Notes under the pieces: model-generated
Seen by the model: only the letters and a program-made list of their open reading frames with translations
What the model was told of the DNA's origin: nothing
Databases searched by the model: none
NCBI GenBank assembly: GCA_002479145.1
Contig: DLLX01000068.1
Span: 1 to 39,612, forward strand
Length of the DNA: 39,612 bases
Direction: 5' to 3'
DNA from: Prevotella sp. UBA7551
Lineage (GTDB): Bacteria > Bacteroidota > Bacteroidia > Bacteroidales > Bacteroidaceae
Position numbers and translations under genes: made by a program
In this document: positions 1 to 7,754 of the stretch, one piece after another
Layout: every line of letters starts with the position of its first letter
How positions within the stretch are numbered: position 1 is the first letter of the stretch

Positions 1-447
1 CTGGCGTTTGGCATTGTAAGCGCCAATGCGCAGCTTACCGTTTACAACAACGGTAATGTTAATGTTGGAAGCACGCAGCAGTCTTCTTATGTAACCCTCT
101 CGGTGGGCGATGTCGCTTACAACGACACGGCCTACTACGTGTCCCTTTCCCTGTGCAACGCAGCTACAGGTGGGTATAACATTGGCGGGGAGGGAAATTT
201 TATCCAAAAGGACAATAATACAGGAAACGGCGACTTTTATATTCAAAATGCTTCCTTTACTGACAACACGACCGTCCTTGGCAAGAACATTTTCGCTGGA
301 AAGGACGTGAACCGTGGGGCAATTCCCGGCCTCGTCCGCATCCAGAGTGGCTACACGACATTCCAAGCGGAACAGACCGTGACCATCAAGAACGGCTTCC
401 AAGTGGAAAAGGGAGCGTCGCTGAAGGTAAATACTAACTCTAAATGA
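1..447 (+). CDS. Secreted protein, 5'-truncated; possible T9SS cargo with 3-coathanger-like C-terminus
   Basis: The frame is open from the first base of the window and ends with TGA at 445-447, so the true start lies upstream. The first residues (LAFGIVSANAQ) look like the tail of a Sec signal peptide with cleavage near NAQ, so little of the N-terminus is missing. The visible mature part is about 137 residues of beta-rich, Asn/Thr/Gly-rich sequence. The end (TIKNGFQVEKGASLKVN) resembles the short 3-coathanger-stack type repeat found at the C-termini of many Bacteroidetes secreted proteins. An in-frame GTG at 103 is not a credible start because the coding sense continues upstream of it. The next gene begins 9 bp after the stop, so the two are probably cotranscribed. 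No enzymatic function is visible. Confidence 0.7.
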   Translation: MAFGIVSANAQLTVYNNGNVNVGSTQQSSYVTLSVGDVAYNDTAYYVSLSLCNAATGGYNIGGEGNFIQKDNNTGNGDFYIQNASFTDNTTVLGKNIFAGKDVNRGAIPGLVRIQSGYTTFQAEQTVTIKNGFQVEKGASLKVNTNSK

Positions 448-456
448 TGGAAGACT

Positions 457-1818
457 ATGAAGATTTCAACGATTTTTCAGCGGTTGGGCATCCTAATATG
501 CCTGATAAGTACACACGGGTTTAGTGCATTGGCTCAATCTCCAAGCTACAAGCCGATGCTCCAAGACGGAAAGGAATGGTATCTGCGGAGCGTTTATCTC
601 CCTCGTGGAGCCGACAAGGGCTTCTATCGTAAGATTTGTGGAGATACTTTGATAGGTGGGGTGTCATATAAGAAACTGGTAAACAGGGAAAACCAGTTTA
701 TGGACGGACTTCGTGAGGAAGGGAGGAAAGTGTACAGTGCTGAAGGTGGCGAGCTGTTTGACTTCAACTTACAAGAAGGTGACACCTTGTATTCTGACTA
801 TGGGACTGTTGCCGTGTCTACGGGGGACTCCATACGGGTTGACGGACGCAGTTATCTCCGTTTGGGAATTGCCCCCGCTGACCTTTATACGGAGGACGAC
901 GGTTTCCAATCTCCATGGGAATATTGGGTGGAAGGCATCGGAAGCTCTTTCGGGATATATCCCATTTGGGGAATGTATATTATTGGCCCACACAACGAGC
1001 TTGATTCCTGTAAAGTGGATGGAAAGTTGATCTTTACACGCAACGATTTCCTACGCGCCCCTAATAGCGAGCGGCAGTGGGTGCATTGCAGCTATGCGTA
1101 CATTACAAATGGCAATCAGACTTATTGGTATGGGAGCGCGCGACGCACCTACGCTACTATCGACGACACGGAGGAGAACGGGAAAACGTATCAGAAGGTG
1201 TATGACTGTACCGAATCCCGTTGTGCGGGCAACGATGCCGACAAACGCTACAAGTATCTCTTTGCGATGCGCAATGAGGACGGGCGTGTACTGGCCGATG
1301 CGGAGAGCTACACCGCCGCATACCCCAAAGCGGTGACGGAATACCCGCAGAACGACGCGGGCGAGTTCATCCTCTATGACTACAATGCCCATGTGGGCGA
1401 CGCTTATCTCGGCCGTGCCGACATCACCGTGGAGCAGAAGGGCGATACGACCTTGGCGGACGGACAAGCGCACCGTCTGTTGGTGCTCTCCACTGGGCAT
1501 CGATTGGTGGAGGGCATTGGCTGCGTCAATGCCGGAGGTGCGCCTTTCGCCTACCTCTGCCACCCAGCCTACACCTCGCCCGTCGACAACGTAACGCTGC
1601 TGGAGACCTACTACGATGCGGAGGGACACCGTGTGTATGTGAACTCACGTGAGCGGCTCTGCGACGAAATTCTTGCCGGCGTGAAGCCCGTCGTGGGTCA
1701 GTCCACAAACCATGCGGACGGTTCCGCCGTCTACGACCTACAAGGCCGCCGCATGGACGGGCGCAGCCTGCCGAAGGGTATATACATCCAAGGCGGAAGA
1801 AAGTTTGTGGTGAAATAA
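457..1818 (+). CDS. T9SS-type secreted protein with C-terminal sorting domain
   Basis: A 453-residue protein. It starts with a Sec signal peptide (residues 1-26, cleavage after SALA) and ends with a typical Por/T9SS type A sorting domain: VYDLQGRRMDG, then LPKGIYIQGGRKFVVK. The middle (residues 30-390) is rich in Trp, Tyr, Asp and Gly (for example GKEWYLRSVYLP). It appears to contain two related halves, each starting with an EW/QW-aromatic segment, but I recognise no catalytic motif. It is expected to be exported by Sec, moved over the outer membrane by T9SS and attached to the surface or released. It follows the preceding secreted-protein gene by 9 bp. A bidirectional hairpin terminator follows at 1865-1905. 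Function unknown. Confidence 0.85.
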   Translation: MKISTIFQRLGILICLISTHGFSALAQSPSYKPMLQDGKEWYLRSVYLPRGADKGFYRKICGDTLIGGVSYKKLVNRENQFMDGLREEGRKVYSAEGGELFDFNLQEGDTLYSDYGTVAVSTGDSIRVDGRSYLRLGIAPADLYTEDDGFQSPWEYWVEGIGSSFGIYPIWGMYIIGPHNELDSCKVDGKLIFTRNDFLRAPNSERQWVHCSYAYITNGNQTYWYGSARRTYATIDDTEENGKTYQKVYDCTESRCAGNDADKRYKYLFAMRNEDGRVLADAESYTAAYPKAVTEYPQNDAGEFILYDYNAHVGDAYLGRADITVEQKGDTTLADGQAHRLLVLSTGHRLVEGIGCVNAGGAPFAYLCHPAYTSPVDNVTLLETYYDAEGHRVYVNSRERLCDEILAGVKPVVGQSTNHADGSAVYDLQGRRMDGRSLPKGIYIQGGRKFVVK

Positions 1819-1864
1819 AAGGCCACATCGAGTTGAGCCACAGAACTTCGACTTACAAAAATAG

Positions 1865-1905
1865 AAACCCCCGCCTGTGAACTGATAGATTCGCAAGCGG
1901 GGTTT
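1865..1905. terminator. Bidirectional terminator between the T9SS gene and kbl
   Basis: AAACCCCCGC at 1865-1874 pairs with GCGGGGTTT at 1897-1905, with one bulged C. On the minus strand the stem is followed by TTTCTATTTTT, a good U-tract for the end of kbl. On the plus strand it lies 47 bp after the stop of the secreted-protein gene, followed by a weaker T-rich stretch. Confidence 0.7.
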
Positions 1906-1948
1906 GTTGGGTTTAACGCCCACCATTGGCGGGACGTTTTTACGAATT

Positions 1949-3136
1949 TTACTTCAGCACGCCAAGCTCCTTGCCGACCTTGATGAACGCGGCCACGGCA
2001 CGATCAAGCTGCTCACGGGTGTGGGCAGCGGAAAGCTGCACGCGGATGCGGGCCTCGCCCTTCGGCACAACAGGATAGTAGAAGCCCGTGACGTAGATGC
2101 CTTCCTCCAGCAGACGGTTGGCATAGCGCTGTGAGAGCGGCGCGTCGTAGAGCATTACCGCACAGATGGCACTCTGGGTGGGCTTGATGTCGAAGCCGGC
2201 GGCAATCATCTTGTCGCGGAAGTAGTTGACGTTCTCTACGAGTTGGTCGTGAAGCGCGTTGCTCTCCTTGAGCATCTTGAACACTTCAAGGCTGGCGCCG
2301 ATGATGCCCGGGGCCAAAGAGTTGGAGAACAGGTACGGGCGGGAGCTCTGGCGGAGCATGTCGATAATCTCCTTCTTACCCGTTGTGAAGCCGCCCAGCG
2401 AGCCTCCGAAGGCTTTTCCGAGCGTACCGGTGTAGATGTCCACGCGGCCGTAGGTCTTGCACAGCTCGCTCACGCCGTGGCCCGTGGCTCCCACCACGCC
2501 GGCAGAGTGGCTCTCGTCGACCATGACGAGCGCGTCGTACTTCTCGGCGAGGTCGCAAATCTTGTCCATCGGGGCGACATTGCCGTCCATGGAGAACACG
2601 CCGTCGGTGCAGATGATGCGGAAACGCTGCGCCTGAGCCTCCTGCAGGCATTTCTCCAGCTCCTCCATGTTGGCGTTGGCGTAGCGGTAACGCTTAGCCT
2701 TGCAGAGGCGCACGCCGTCGATGATGGAGGCATGGTTGAGCGCATCGGAGATGATGGCATCCTGGTCGGTGAGGAAGCTGCCGAAGAGACCGCCGTTGGC
2801 GTCGAAGCAGGCGGCATAGAGAATGGTGTCCTCCGTCTGGAAATACTCCGAGATGGCGGCCTCCAGCTCCTTGTGGATGTCCATCGTGCCGCAGATAAAG
2901 CGCACGGAGGCCATGCCGAAGCCGCGACGTTTCATCATCTCTTGCGAAGCCTTGACCACCCGTGGGTCGTTGGCCAGGCCAAGATAGTTGTTGGCGCAGA
3001 AGTTGAGCACTTCCTTTCCCTTCACCTGAATGGCTGCGCCCTGCGGGCTTTCGATGATGCGCTCCTCTTTGTACAAGCCGGCCTCCTTCAGGTCGGACAA
3101 TGATTTGCTAAGATGTTCCTTAATCTTTCCGTACAT
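1949..3136 (-). CDS. kbl: Glycine C-acetyltransferase (2-amino-3-ketobutyrate CoA ligase)
   Basis: A 395-residue fold-type I PLP enzyme of the alpha-oxoamine synthase family, the usual length for Kbl. It cleaves 2-amino-3-oxobutyrate with CoA to glycine and acetyl-CoA in the cytoplasm. The PLP lysine is K241 in TGTLGKAFGGSLGG. D207 and H210 lie in MVDESHSAG, and the CANNYLGL motif is at residues 48-55. The divergent neighbour, a threonine dehydrogenase of the epimerase-like type, makes exactly this substrate. That favours Kbl over the related KAS enzymes BioF and serine palmitoyltransferase. The ATG at 3136 begins MYGKIKEHL, as expected for the family. The 207-bp divergent spacer probably holds both promoters. 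Confidence 0.95.
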   Translation of the reverse strand: MYGKIKEHLSKSLSDLKEAGLYKEERIIESPQGAAIQVKGKEVLNFCANNYLGLANDPRVVKASQEMMKRRGFGMASVRFICGTMDIHKELEAAISEYFQTEDTILYAACFDANGGLFGSFLTDQDAIISDALNHASIIDGVRLCKAKRYRYANANMEELEKCLQEAQAQRFRIICTDGVFSMDGNVAPMDKICDLAEKYDALVMVDESHSAGVVGATGHGVSELCKTYGRVDIYTGTLGKAFGGSLGGFTTGKKEIIDMLRQSSRPYLFSNSLAPGIIGASLEVFKMLKESNALHDQLVENVNYFRDKMIAAGFDIKPTQSAICAVMLYDAPLSQRYANRLLEEGIYVTGFYYPVVPKGEARIRVQLSAAHTREQLDRAVAAFIKVGKELGVLK

Positions 3137-3182
3137 GATTCTGAAAATAATAATGGTTTAGTTATCTGATATATTCTGCACG

Positions 3183-3190
3183 CAAAGTAA
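3183..3190 (-). promoter_or_regulatory. Possible -7 element for kbl
   Basis: On the minus strand this reads TTACTTTG, a 7 of 8 match to the Bacteroidetes -7 consensus TAnnTTTG, 47 bp upstream of the kbl ATG. No clear -33 TTTG was found at 19-21 bp, so the call is weak. Confidence 0.3.
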
Positions 3191-3297
3191 CTGATATTTT
3201 TCGAGACCGACGACTTTTCGGCAGATTAAAAACCGTCCAAGGTGGCCGGTTTAACGATATTTAATGAATCTTCTTCCACTATTCGAGGATTTTTCTG

Positions 3298-3305
3298 TTA
3301 TTTTG
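3298..3305 (+). promoter_or_regulatory. Possible -7 element for the threonine dehydrogenase gene
   Basis: TTATTTTG is a 7 of 8 match to TAnnTTTG, 38 bp upstream of the ATG at 3344. The -33 element is not obvious. The two weak divergent promoters share a 207-bp spacer, so joint control of the threonine catabolic pair is possible. Confidence 0.3.
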
Positions 3306-3343
3306 CAAGCCAATAAAACAATTAATTCTATTACGACAGAAGC

Positions 3344-4297
3344 ATGAAAAATATCCTTGTCATTGGATCTTCAGGGCAGATTGGCTCTGAGCTGACACGA
3401 GAGTTGCGCAAACGTTATGGTAATGAGCATGTGGTGGCCGGCTACATCAAGGGCGCCGAGCCTTCGAAGGAGCTGCAGGAGACGGGCCCCATGGCCGAAG
3501 CCGACGTTACAAAGGGCGAGATGATCGCCGAGATTGTGCGCAAATACAACATAGATGCCATCTACAACCTTGCCGCCCTGCTCTCTGTGGTGGCCGAGAA
3601 CAAGCCCCAGCTGGCCTGGAAGATTGGCATCGACGGCCTGTGGAACATCCTTGAGGTGGCCAAAGACCACAAGTGCCAGGTGTTCACGCCGAGCAGCATC
3701 GGCTCTTTCGGTCCTAACACGCCGAAGGTCAACACGCCTCAGGACACCGTTCAGCGCCCGAAGACCATCTACGGGGTCAGCAAGGTGACCACGGAGCTGC
3801 TCAGCGACTGGTTCCACACGAAGTATGGCGTCGATACGCGCTCGGTACGATTCCCGGGTCTCATCTCCTATGTCACGCCGCCGGGCGGCGGAACGACCGA
3901 CTATGCGGTCGATATCTATTACAGTGCAGTGCGCGGAGAGAAGTTTGTCTGCCCGATTCCCGAGGGAACGCTGATGGATATGATGTATATGCCGGACGCT
4001 TTGCACGCCGCCATCCAGCTGATGGAGGCCGATCCGGCACGTCTCATCCACCACAACGGCTTCAACATCGCTTCCATGAGCTTCGCGCCGGAGACGGTCT
4101 ATGCCGAGATCAAGAAGCACAAGCCCGACTTCGAGATGGTCTATGACGTGGATCCGCTCAAGAAAGGCATTGCCGAGAGCTGGCCCGACAAGCTCGACGA
4201 CAGCTGCGCACGTGCCGAATGGGACTGGAAACCACAGTATGACCTCAGCTCAATGACGGTCGATATGCTCGCCAAACTGGAGCAGAAGTTGAAGTAA
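3344..4297 (+). CDS. tdh: L-threonine 3-dehydrogenase, short-chain (NAD-dependent epimerase-like) type
   Basis: A 317-residue extended short-chain dehydrogenase. It oxidises L-threonine to 2-amino-3-oxobutyrate with NAD+. The Rossmann motif GSSGQIG is at residues 8-14 and the catalytic pair is Y143/K147 in YGVSK, with S117/S118 just before. The substrate-side segment SVRFPGLISYVTPPGGGTTDYA is characteristic of the epimerase-like threonine dehydrogenases and unlike UDP-sugar epimerases. It is unrelated to the zinc-dependent Tdh of E. coli, so the symbol denotes activity, not homology. Placement opposite kbl completes the two-step threonine-to-glycine route. A strong intrinsic terminator follows at 4362-4396. 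A sugar epimerase role is the alternative but is unlikely given kbl. Confidence 0.88.
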   Translation: MKNILVIGSSGQIGSELTRELRKRYGNEHVVAGYIKGAEPSKELQETGPMAEADVTKGEMIAEIVRKYNIDAIYNLAALLSVVAENKPQLAWKIGIDGLWNILEVAKDHKCQVFTPSSIGSFGPNTPKVNTPQDTVQRPKTIYGVSKVTTELLSDWFHTKYGVDTRSVRFPGLISYVTPPGGGTTDYAVDIYYSAVRGEKFVCPIPEGTLMDMMYMPDALHAAIQLMEADPARLIHHNGFNIASMSFAPETVYAEIKKHKPDFEMVYDVDPLKKGIAESWPDKLDDSCARAEWDWKPQYDLSSMTVDMLAKLEQKLK

Positions 4298-4361
4298 GAC
4301 TACTGAATGTGCGCTCCGACGGGTCTTGTGCGGCTCGCGGGGTAAGTAATGAATACAAATG

Positions 4362-4396
4362 ACGGGGTTCGCCATAGCGGCGGATCCCGTTTTTTT
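4362..4396 (+). terminator. Intrinsic terminator after threonine dehydrogenase gene
   Basis: A 12-bp stem (4362-4373 with 4379-4390, two G-U pairs) closes a 5-nt loop ATAGC and is followed directly by seven T. It lies 65 bp after the stop codon. Confidence 0.9.
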
Positions 4397-4481
4397 ACCC
4401 CAATCGTCCATCAGATTTCGTCGGTAAGCTGGAAAACTTCTCGCTTCCTGTCAACCTCGGTCTGATGACCGATTGGGGTTT
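4397..4481. repeat. 85-bp palindromic intergenic repeat, copy A
   Basis: Begins ACCCCAATCG and ends CGATTGGGGTTT. The outer arms of roughly 20 bp are inverted copies of CCCCAATCGGTCATCAGA. Read on the minus strand it aligns end to end, over the same 85 bp, with copy B at 21111-21195, including the middle part (AGTTTTCCAGCTT against AATTTTCCATTCTT). It abuts the terminator of the threonine dehydrogenase gene. No coding potential. Confidence 0.8.
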
Positions 4482-4707
4482 ATTGATTTGTCCGAGTGTA
4501 GGGAAGCTGAGGCTGATGTTTCTCTTTTGGGGGATGACGTTTCTTGAACAGCCGCCCCGCAAGGCTCATCCGTGGATAGGATCGGGGTGGCGCACCAGCA
4601 TCTTCCTGTTTTCGGAATGAACCCAGACGAGTGTAAATAGAATTTACAAAACTTGCTTTCTTCGCACCCTTCTGTTGCGCCTGTATGGCCATGTCGTGGA
4701 CCTCGCC
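4482..4707. other. Gene-free spacer with a small AT-rich palindrome
   Basis: No credible gene on either strand: the open frames here run through repeats and lack start signals or recognisable sequence. The only structure seen is a 7-bp arm palindrome, TGTAAAT-AGA-ATTTACA, at 4632-4648. Confidence 0.4.
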
Positions 4708-4832
4708 TTGCAATAGGGGCTGAAAAGGGCGGCAATAGGGCTGGAAAAGCCTTGCAATAGAGCCGAGATGACGTTGCAATAGGGGCTATATGGCAATGCG
4801 ATATAGCCTAAATCGTAACGTATTGATAATCA
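4708..4832 (+). repeat. 22-bp tandem repeat array, locus 1
   Basis: Five units with an exact 22-bp period start at 4708, 4730, 4752, 4774 and 4796. The core is TTGCAATAGGGGCTGAA followed by a variable tail of about five bases. The last unit is degenerate. Three bases after the array comes TATTGATAATCA (4821-4832), which also closes the second array at 10048-10059. The remaining sequence to 5011 holds an imperfect inverted repeat (4891-4910 with 4937-4965) and no gene. Confidence 0.75.
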
Positions 4833-5011
4833 ATATTTTATAAAGATACTTTTGTGTTTGTAGACGGGTGGGGAAGTGCAATGCCCCTATGAGGGCGTAG
4901 TGGGTGGATGGTTGAGGATGGACGGAAAAATCATGACATCCACGCCGTGCGCCCACCATGCCCTCTTGCTATCTTGATTTTGCCCGCAAGGGTGGGGCAA
5001 TGCCGCTTGTC

Positions 5012-6274
5012 CTACTCGTAGATGAGCGTGGTGAGGTGGGTGGCGGGGAACAGCTCCTGTGCCACTTCCAGCAGGTCGGTGGTCGTAACGGCATCGATCT
5101 CCGCATAGATGCGCTCAATGTCGCGCCCCTTGCCGTAGTGAAGAACACTTTTGGCGAAGTCGATGGCAAAGTTTTCACGGTTGTCACACGCCAGTGCTAT
5201 CTGCCCCTTGATTTGCTGTTTGGCCTTTTCCAGTGTCTCTTCGTCCATTGGCTGCCGGGCGAAAGCGTCCAGTTCACCGCGCACCAAGGCGAGACAGCGG
5301 TCCACGTCGGCATGGTCGCAGCCAAAATAGACGCACCATACCCCCGTGTTGGCGTAGTTGACCGACGTGCTCTCCACCGTGTACACCAGTCCGTTGCGCT
5401 CCCGGAGCAAGAGGTTGAGGCGCGCGTTCATTCCCGGTCCGCCGAGAATGTTGTTCAGCAGGTACAGGGCGGTGCGCCGTGGGTGCGTCATGGCGTAGCC
5501 TCGGCAGCCGAGCAGGACGTGCGCCTGGTGGGTGTCGCGCTTCTGCCGGATGGTCTTTCCCTGGCATAGTGCGTCGGAGGCGTAGGAGTGTGTGTCGTCT
5601 TGCCATCCCGCAGGGGAAGCCTTGCAGGCCGATCCGCCTCCTGCCGCCTCCTGTGTGCCCAGTGCCTCGCAGAGCAGGGAGACGAGCCGGCCAAACGAGA
5701 GGTCGCCCGAGGCGAAGAATACGGCCCTGTCAGGGCGGTAGAGACGGGTGGTGAACCGTTCCGCGTCGGCGGTCTTGAACTGCCGCACGCGCGCTGCCGT
5801 GCCGAGAATGTTGTGCCCTAAGGGGGTGTGCTCGAAGATGAGGCCCTCAAACTCATCGTAGATCAGCTCTGAGGGGGAGTCGTTGTAGGACTCTATCTCG
5901 TCGCAGATGACCTCCACCTCCTTGTCAATCTCTTGCTGAGGGTAGGTGCTCTGGAAGACGATGTCGCTCAACAGGTCGGCCGCCCGGGCGATGTGCTCGC
6001 GCAGGATGGCGGCATAGAACACCGTGTGCGCCTTGGTGGTGAAGGCGTTGAGCTCTCCGCCCACGCTTTCGAGCGCGTCGATGATGTCGATGGCGTTGCG
6101 TCGCGCCGTCCCCTTAAAGGCCATGTGCTCGCAAAAGTGCGCCAAACCCTCCTCGCCGGGCAGCTCATCGCCCGCGCCGGCGGCCATCTCGTAGCCGCAG
6201 TACACCACGGGCGAGGCCGAAGGAAGCAGGATGACGCGCAGGCCGTTCCTTAAAATCGTAGTCTTGTAGTCCAT
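5012..6274 (-). CDS. M16-family zinc metallopeptidase (insulinase/mitochondrial-processing type)
   Basis: A 420-residue single-unit M16B peptidase. The inverted zinc motif HxxEH is H46-F-C-E49-H50, with a downstream ligand expected in the E-rich segment EVICDEIESYNDSP about 75 residues on. The C-terminal half has the usual R/Y-type segment (NARLNLLLRERNGLVYTVES). There is no signal peptide, so the enzyme is probably cytoplasmic, degrading short peptides or processing a specific partner. An in-frame TTG at 6286 would add four residues, but it lies inside the -7 promoter element (6284-6291), so I choose the ATG at 6274, giving MDYKTTILRNGLRV, the standard family beginning. The mRNA would then be nearly leaderless. 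A catalytically active status is inferred from the intact HxxEH. Confidence 0.9.
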   Translation of the reverse strand: MDYKTTILRNGLRVILLPSASPVVYCGYEMAAGAGDELPGEEGLAHFCEHMAFKGTARRNAIDIIDALESVGGELNAFTTKAHTVFYAAILREHIARAADLLSDIVFQSTYPQQEIDKEVEVICDEIESYNDSPSELIYDEFEGLIFEHTPLGHNILGTAARVRQFKTADAERFTTRLYRPDRAVFFASGDLSFGRLVSLLCEALGTQEAAGGGSACKASPAGWQDDTHSYASDALCQGKTIRQKRDTHQAHVLLGCRGYAMTHPRRTALYLLNNILGGPGMNARLNLLLRERNGLVYTVESTSVNYANTGVWCVYFGCDHADVDRCLALVRGELDAFARQPMDEETLEKAKQQIKGQIALACDNRENFAIDFAKSVLHYGKGRDIERIYAEIDAVTTTDLLEVAQELFPATHLTTLIYE

Positions 6275-6283
6275 ACTAAAATG

Positions 6284-6291
6284 CAAAGGTA
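6284..6291 (-). promoter_or_regulatory. Bacteroidetes -7 element of the M16 peptidase gene
   Basis: Reads TACCTTTG on the minus strand, an exact TAnnTTTG match. Only 9 nt separate it from the ATG at 6274, so transcription would start at or a few bases before the start codon. The -33 element is weak (TTTCTG at 6311-6316). Confidence 0.6.
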
Positions 6292-6333
6292 GGCCTTTTG
6301 ACTATCATTTCAGAAAGAAAAAGTGCCTTTTTC

Positions 6334-6364
6334 TTTGTTCGGCGTGCGCTTTTACTTATCTTTG
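6334..6364 (+). promoter_or_regulatory. Promoter of the SufT-like gene
   Basis: TTTG at 6334-6337, a 19-bp spacer, then TATCTTTG at 6357-6364: a full match to the Bacteroidetes -33/-7 promoter. It implies a leader of about 75 nt before the ATG at 6448. The divergent M16 promoter lies about 45 bp away. Confidence 0.75.
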
Positions 6365-6447
6365 CAATAAGATAAATTGTGGCTCAGCAATCGGCGAAAA
6401 GGGCTTCTCTGCAGCTGGTTGCGGGCTGCTGTAAAGATAGAACAGCG

Positions 6448-6768
6448 ATGAATCAAGAAGAGAAACTGAAGATACAGGAGCGGATCGTGGACGTGCTGAA
6501 GACCGTCTATGACCCTGAGATTCCCGTGGACATATGGAATTTAGGCATGATCTACAAGATAGACGTGAAGGACGACGGCACGGTGGACCTCGATATGACC
6601 TTTACCGCGCCCTCGTGTCCCGCCGCCGACTTCATCGTCGAGGATGTACGGACGAAGCTGGAGGGCATAGAGGGCGTGAAAGCGGCCAACATCAACCTTG
6701 TCTTTGACCCAGTATGGGACCAGAGCATGATGAGCGATGAGGCCAAGGTGGAGCTGGGTTTCGCCTGA
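6448..6768 (+). CDS. SufT/MIP18-family iron-sulfur assembly protein (DUF59)
   Basis: A 106-residue protein of the MIP18/PaaD-like family (DUF59). Members help mature Fe-S proteins; in bacteria the stand-alone form is usually called SufT. The signature DPEIPVDIWNLGMIY is at residues 22-36, and the conserved cysteine is C57 in TAPSCPAAD. The open frame extends to a GTG at 6379, but residues before the ATG at 6448 look like leader and lie just after the -7 element, so I use 6448, where MNQEEKLKIQERI begins the family helix. No other suf genes are in the window. The lpxH-like gene follows after 79 bp and may be cotranscribed. Function is by family, not proven here. Confidence 0.88.
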   Translation: MNQEEKLKIQERIVDVLKTVYDPEIPVDIWNLGMIYKIDVKDDGTVDLDMTFTAPSCPAADFIVEDVRTKLEGIEGVKAANINLVFDPVWDQSMMSDEAKVELGFA

Positions 6769-6847
6769 GCAGACACCCTTTCCCTGTGCTGCAGTGCCGC
6801 TTTCGTGTGGCCTGCCTTGACCTGTTGTATCCTAAAACCCTTTTCCT

Positions 6848-7612
6848 ATGAAGAATGTTTATTTCCTTTCCGACGCCCATCTCGGCTCTTGGGCCATTCC
6901 GCACCGCCGCACACAGGAACGGCGTATTGTCCGTTTCCTCGACAGTATCAAGGACAGGGCAGGCGCAGTCTATCTCCTTGGCGATATGTTCGACTTCTGG
7001 GATGAGTACAAGTATGTCGTCCCGAGGGGGTTCACACGCTTCCTCGGCAAGCTCTCCGAGCTGACCGACCTTGGCGTGGAGGTGCATTACTTCACCGGAA
7101 ACCACGATTTGTGGACCTATGGCTACTTGGAAGAGGAGTGCGGGGTCATCGTTCACCGGCATCCTCTAACCACGGAGATTGGCGACAAGGTCTTTTTTCT
7201 TGCCCATGGCGACGGGCTTGGCGACCCTTCTTTGGGCTACAAGGTGCTCAATGGGGTGTTTCACAACCGGTTTTGTCAGTGGTTGCTCAACTTCGTACAC
7301 CCTTGGTGGGGCATGCAGTTAGGCTTGAGGTGGGCCAAACACAGCCGTCTGAAGCGCGTCGACGGGATGGAGCCGCCTTACCGGGGAGAGGAGAAAGAGA
7401 GCTTAGTGCGCTTCACCAAGGAGTATATGCGCTCCCACAGCAATGTGGACTACTTCCTCTATGGCCACCGGCACATCGAGCTCGACCTGAATCTTGGCCC
7501 AAAGGCACGGATGCTTATCCTTGGCGACTGGATCAGACTGTTCACCTACGCCGTCTTCGATGGCGAGCATCTCTTCCTGGAACAGTATGTAGAGGGTGAG
7601 TCTCGGCCGTAA
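6848..7612 (+). CDS. lpxH: UDP-2,3-diacylglucosamine diphosphatase (LpxH-like metallophosphoesterase)
   Basis: A 254-residue calcineurin-like phosphoesterase. It likely hydrolyses UDP-2,3-diacylglucosamine to lipid X in lipid A synthesis at the inner face of the cytoplasmic membrane. Metal motifs are in order: D9-A-H11 (SDAHLG), GDMFDFW with D46, GNHD with N85-H86, H120 in AHGDG, and YGHRH near residue 205. The segment after HGDGLGD (residues 124-185) is the helical insert typical of LpxH, with FVHPWWGMQLGLRWAKHSR as the membrane-facing part. The length fits Bacteroidetes LpxH. The ATG at 6848 gives the canonical MKNVYFLSDAHLG. No other lipid A genes are adjacent, so the name rests on sequence alone. 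Confidence 0.85.
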   Translation: MKNVYFLSDAHLGSWAIPHRRTQERRIVRFLDSIKDRAGAVYLLGDMFDFWDEYKYVVPRGFTRFLGKLSELTDLGVEVHYFTGNHDLWTYGYLEEECGVIVHRHPLTTEIGDKVFFLAHGDGLGDPSLGYKVLNGVFHNRFCQWLLNFVHPWWGMQLGLRWAKHSRLKRVDGMEPPYRGEEKESLVRFTKEYMRSHSNVDYFLYGHRHIELDLNLGPKARMLILGDWIRLFTYAVFDGEHLFLEQYVEGESRP

Positions 7613-7754
7613 TGGCCTCATGTCTTTTCGCAATGAGGACAGCCGTAATGTGCGAGCGAAAGGGTGAAATGATGGAAGTAAGAAGACACGGTGTGGCCAT
7701 TTACCGAAGAAAAGCGGCAGTTCGCTGAAAAATAAGAAATTGTTTTGCGAAATG

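Noticed and set aside
4480..4779. 99-codon minus-strand frame between threonine dehydrogenase and the M16 gene
   Set aside because: It runs through the 22-bp array and carries no promoter or recognisable domain.
4708..4832. CRISPR array
   Set aside because: The regular 22-bp units have no unique spacers between repeats of 25-40 bp, and no cas genes are nearby. The conserved and variable parts together make up only 22 bp.
4891..4965. Hairpin as terminator for the M16 gene
   Set aside because: The arms (GAGGGCGTAGTGGGTG and its imperfect complement) pair, but no T-run follows on the minus strand.
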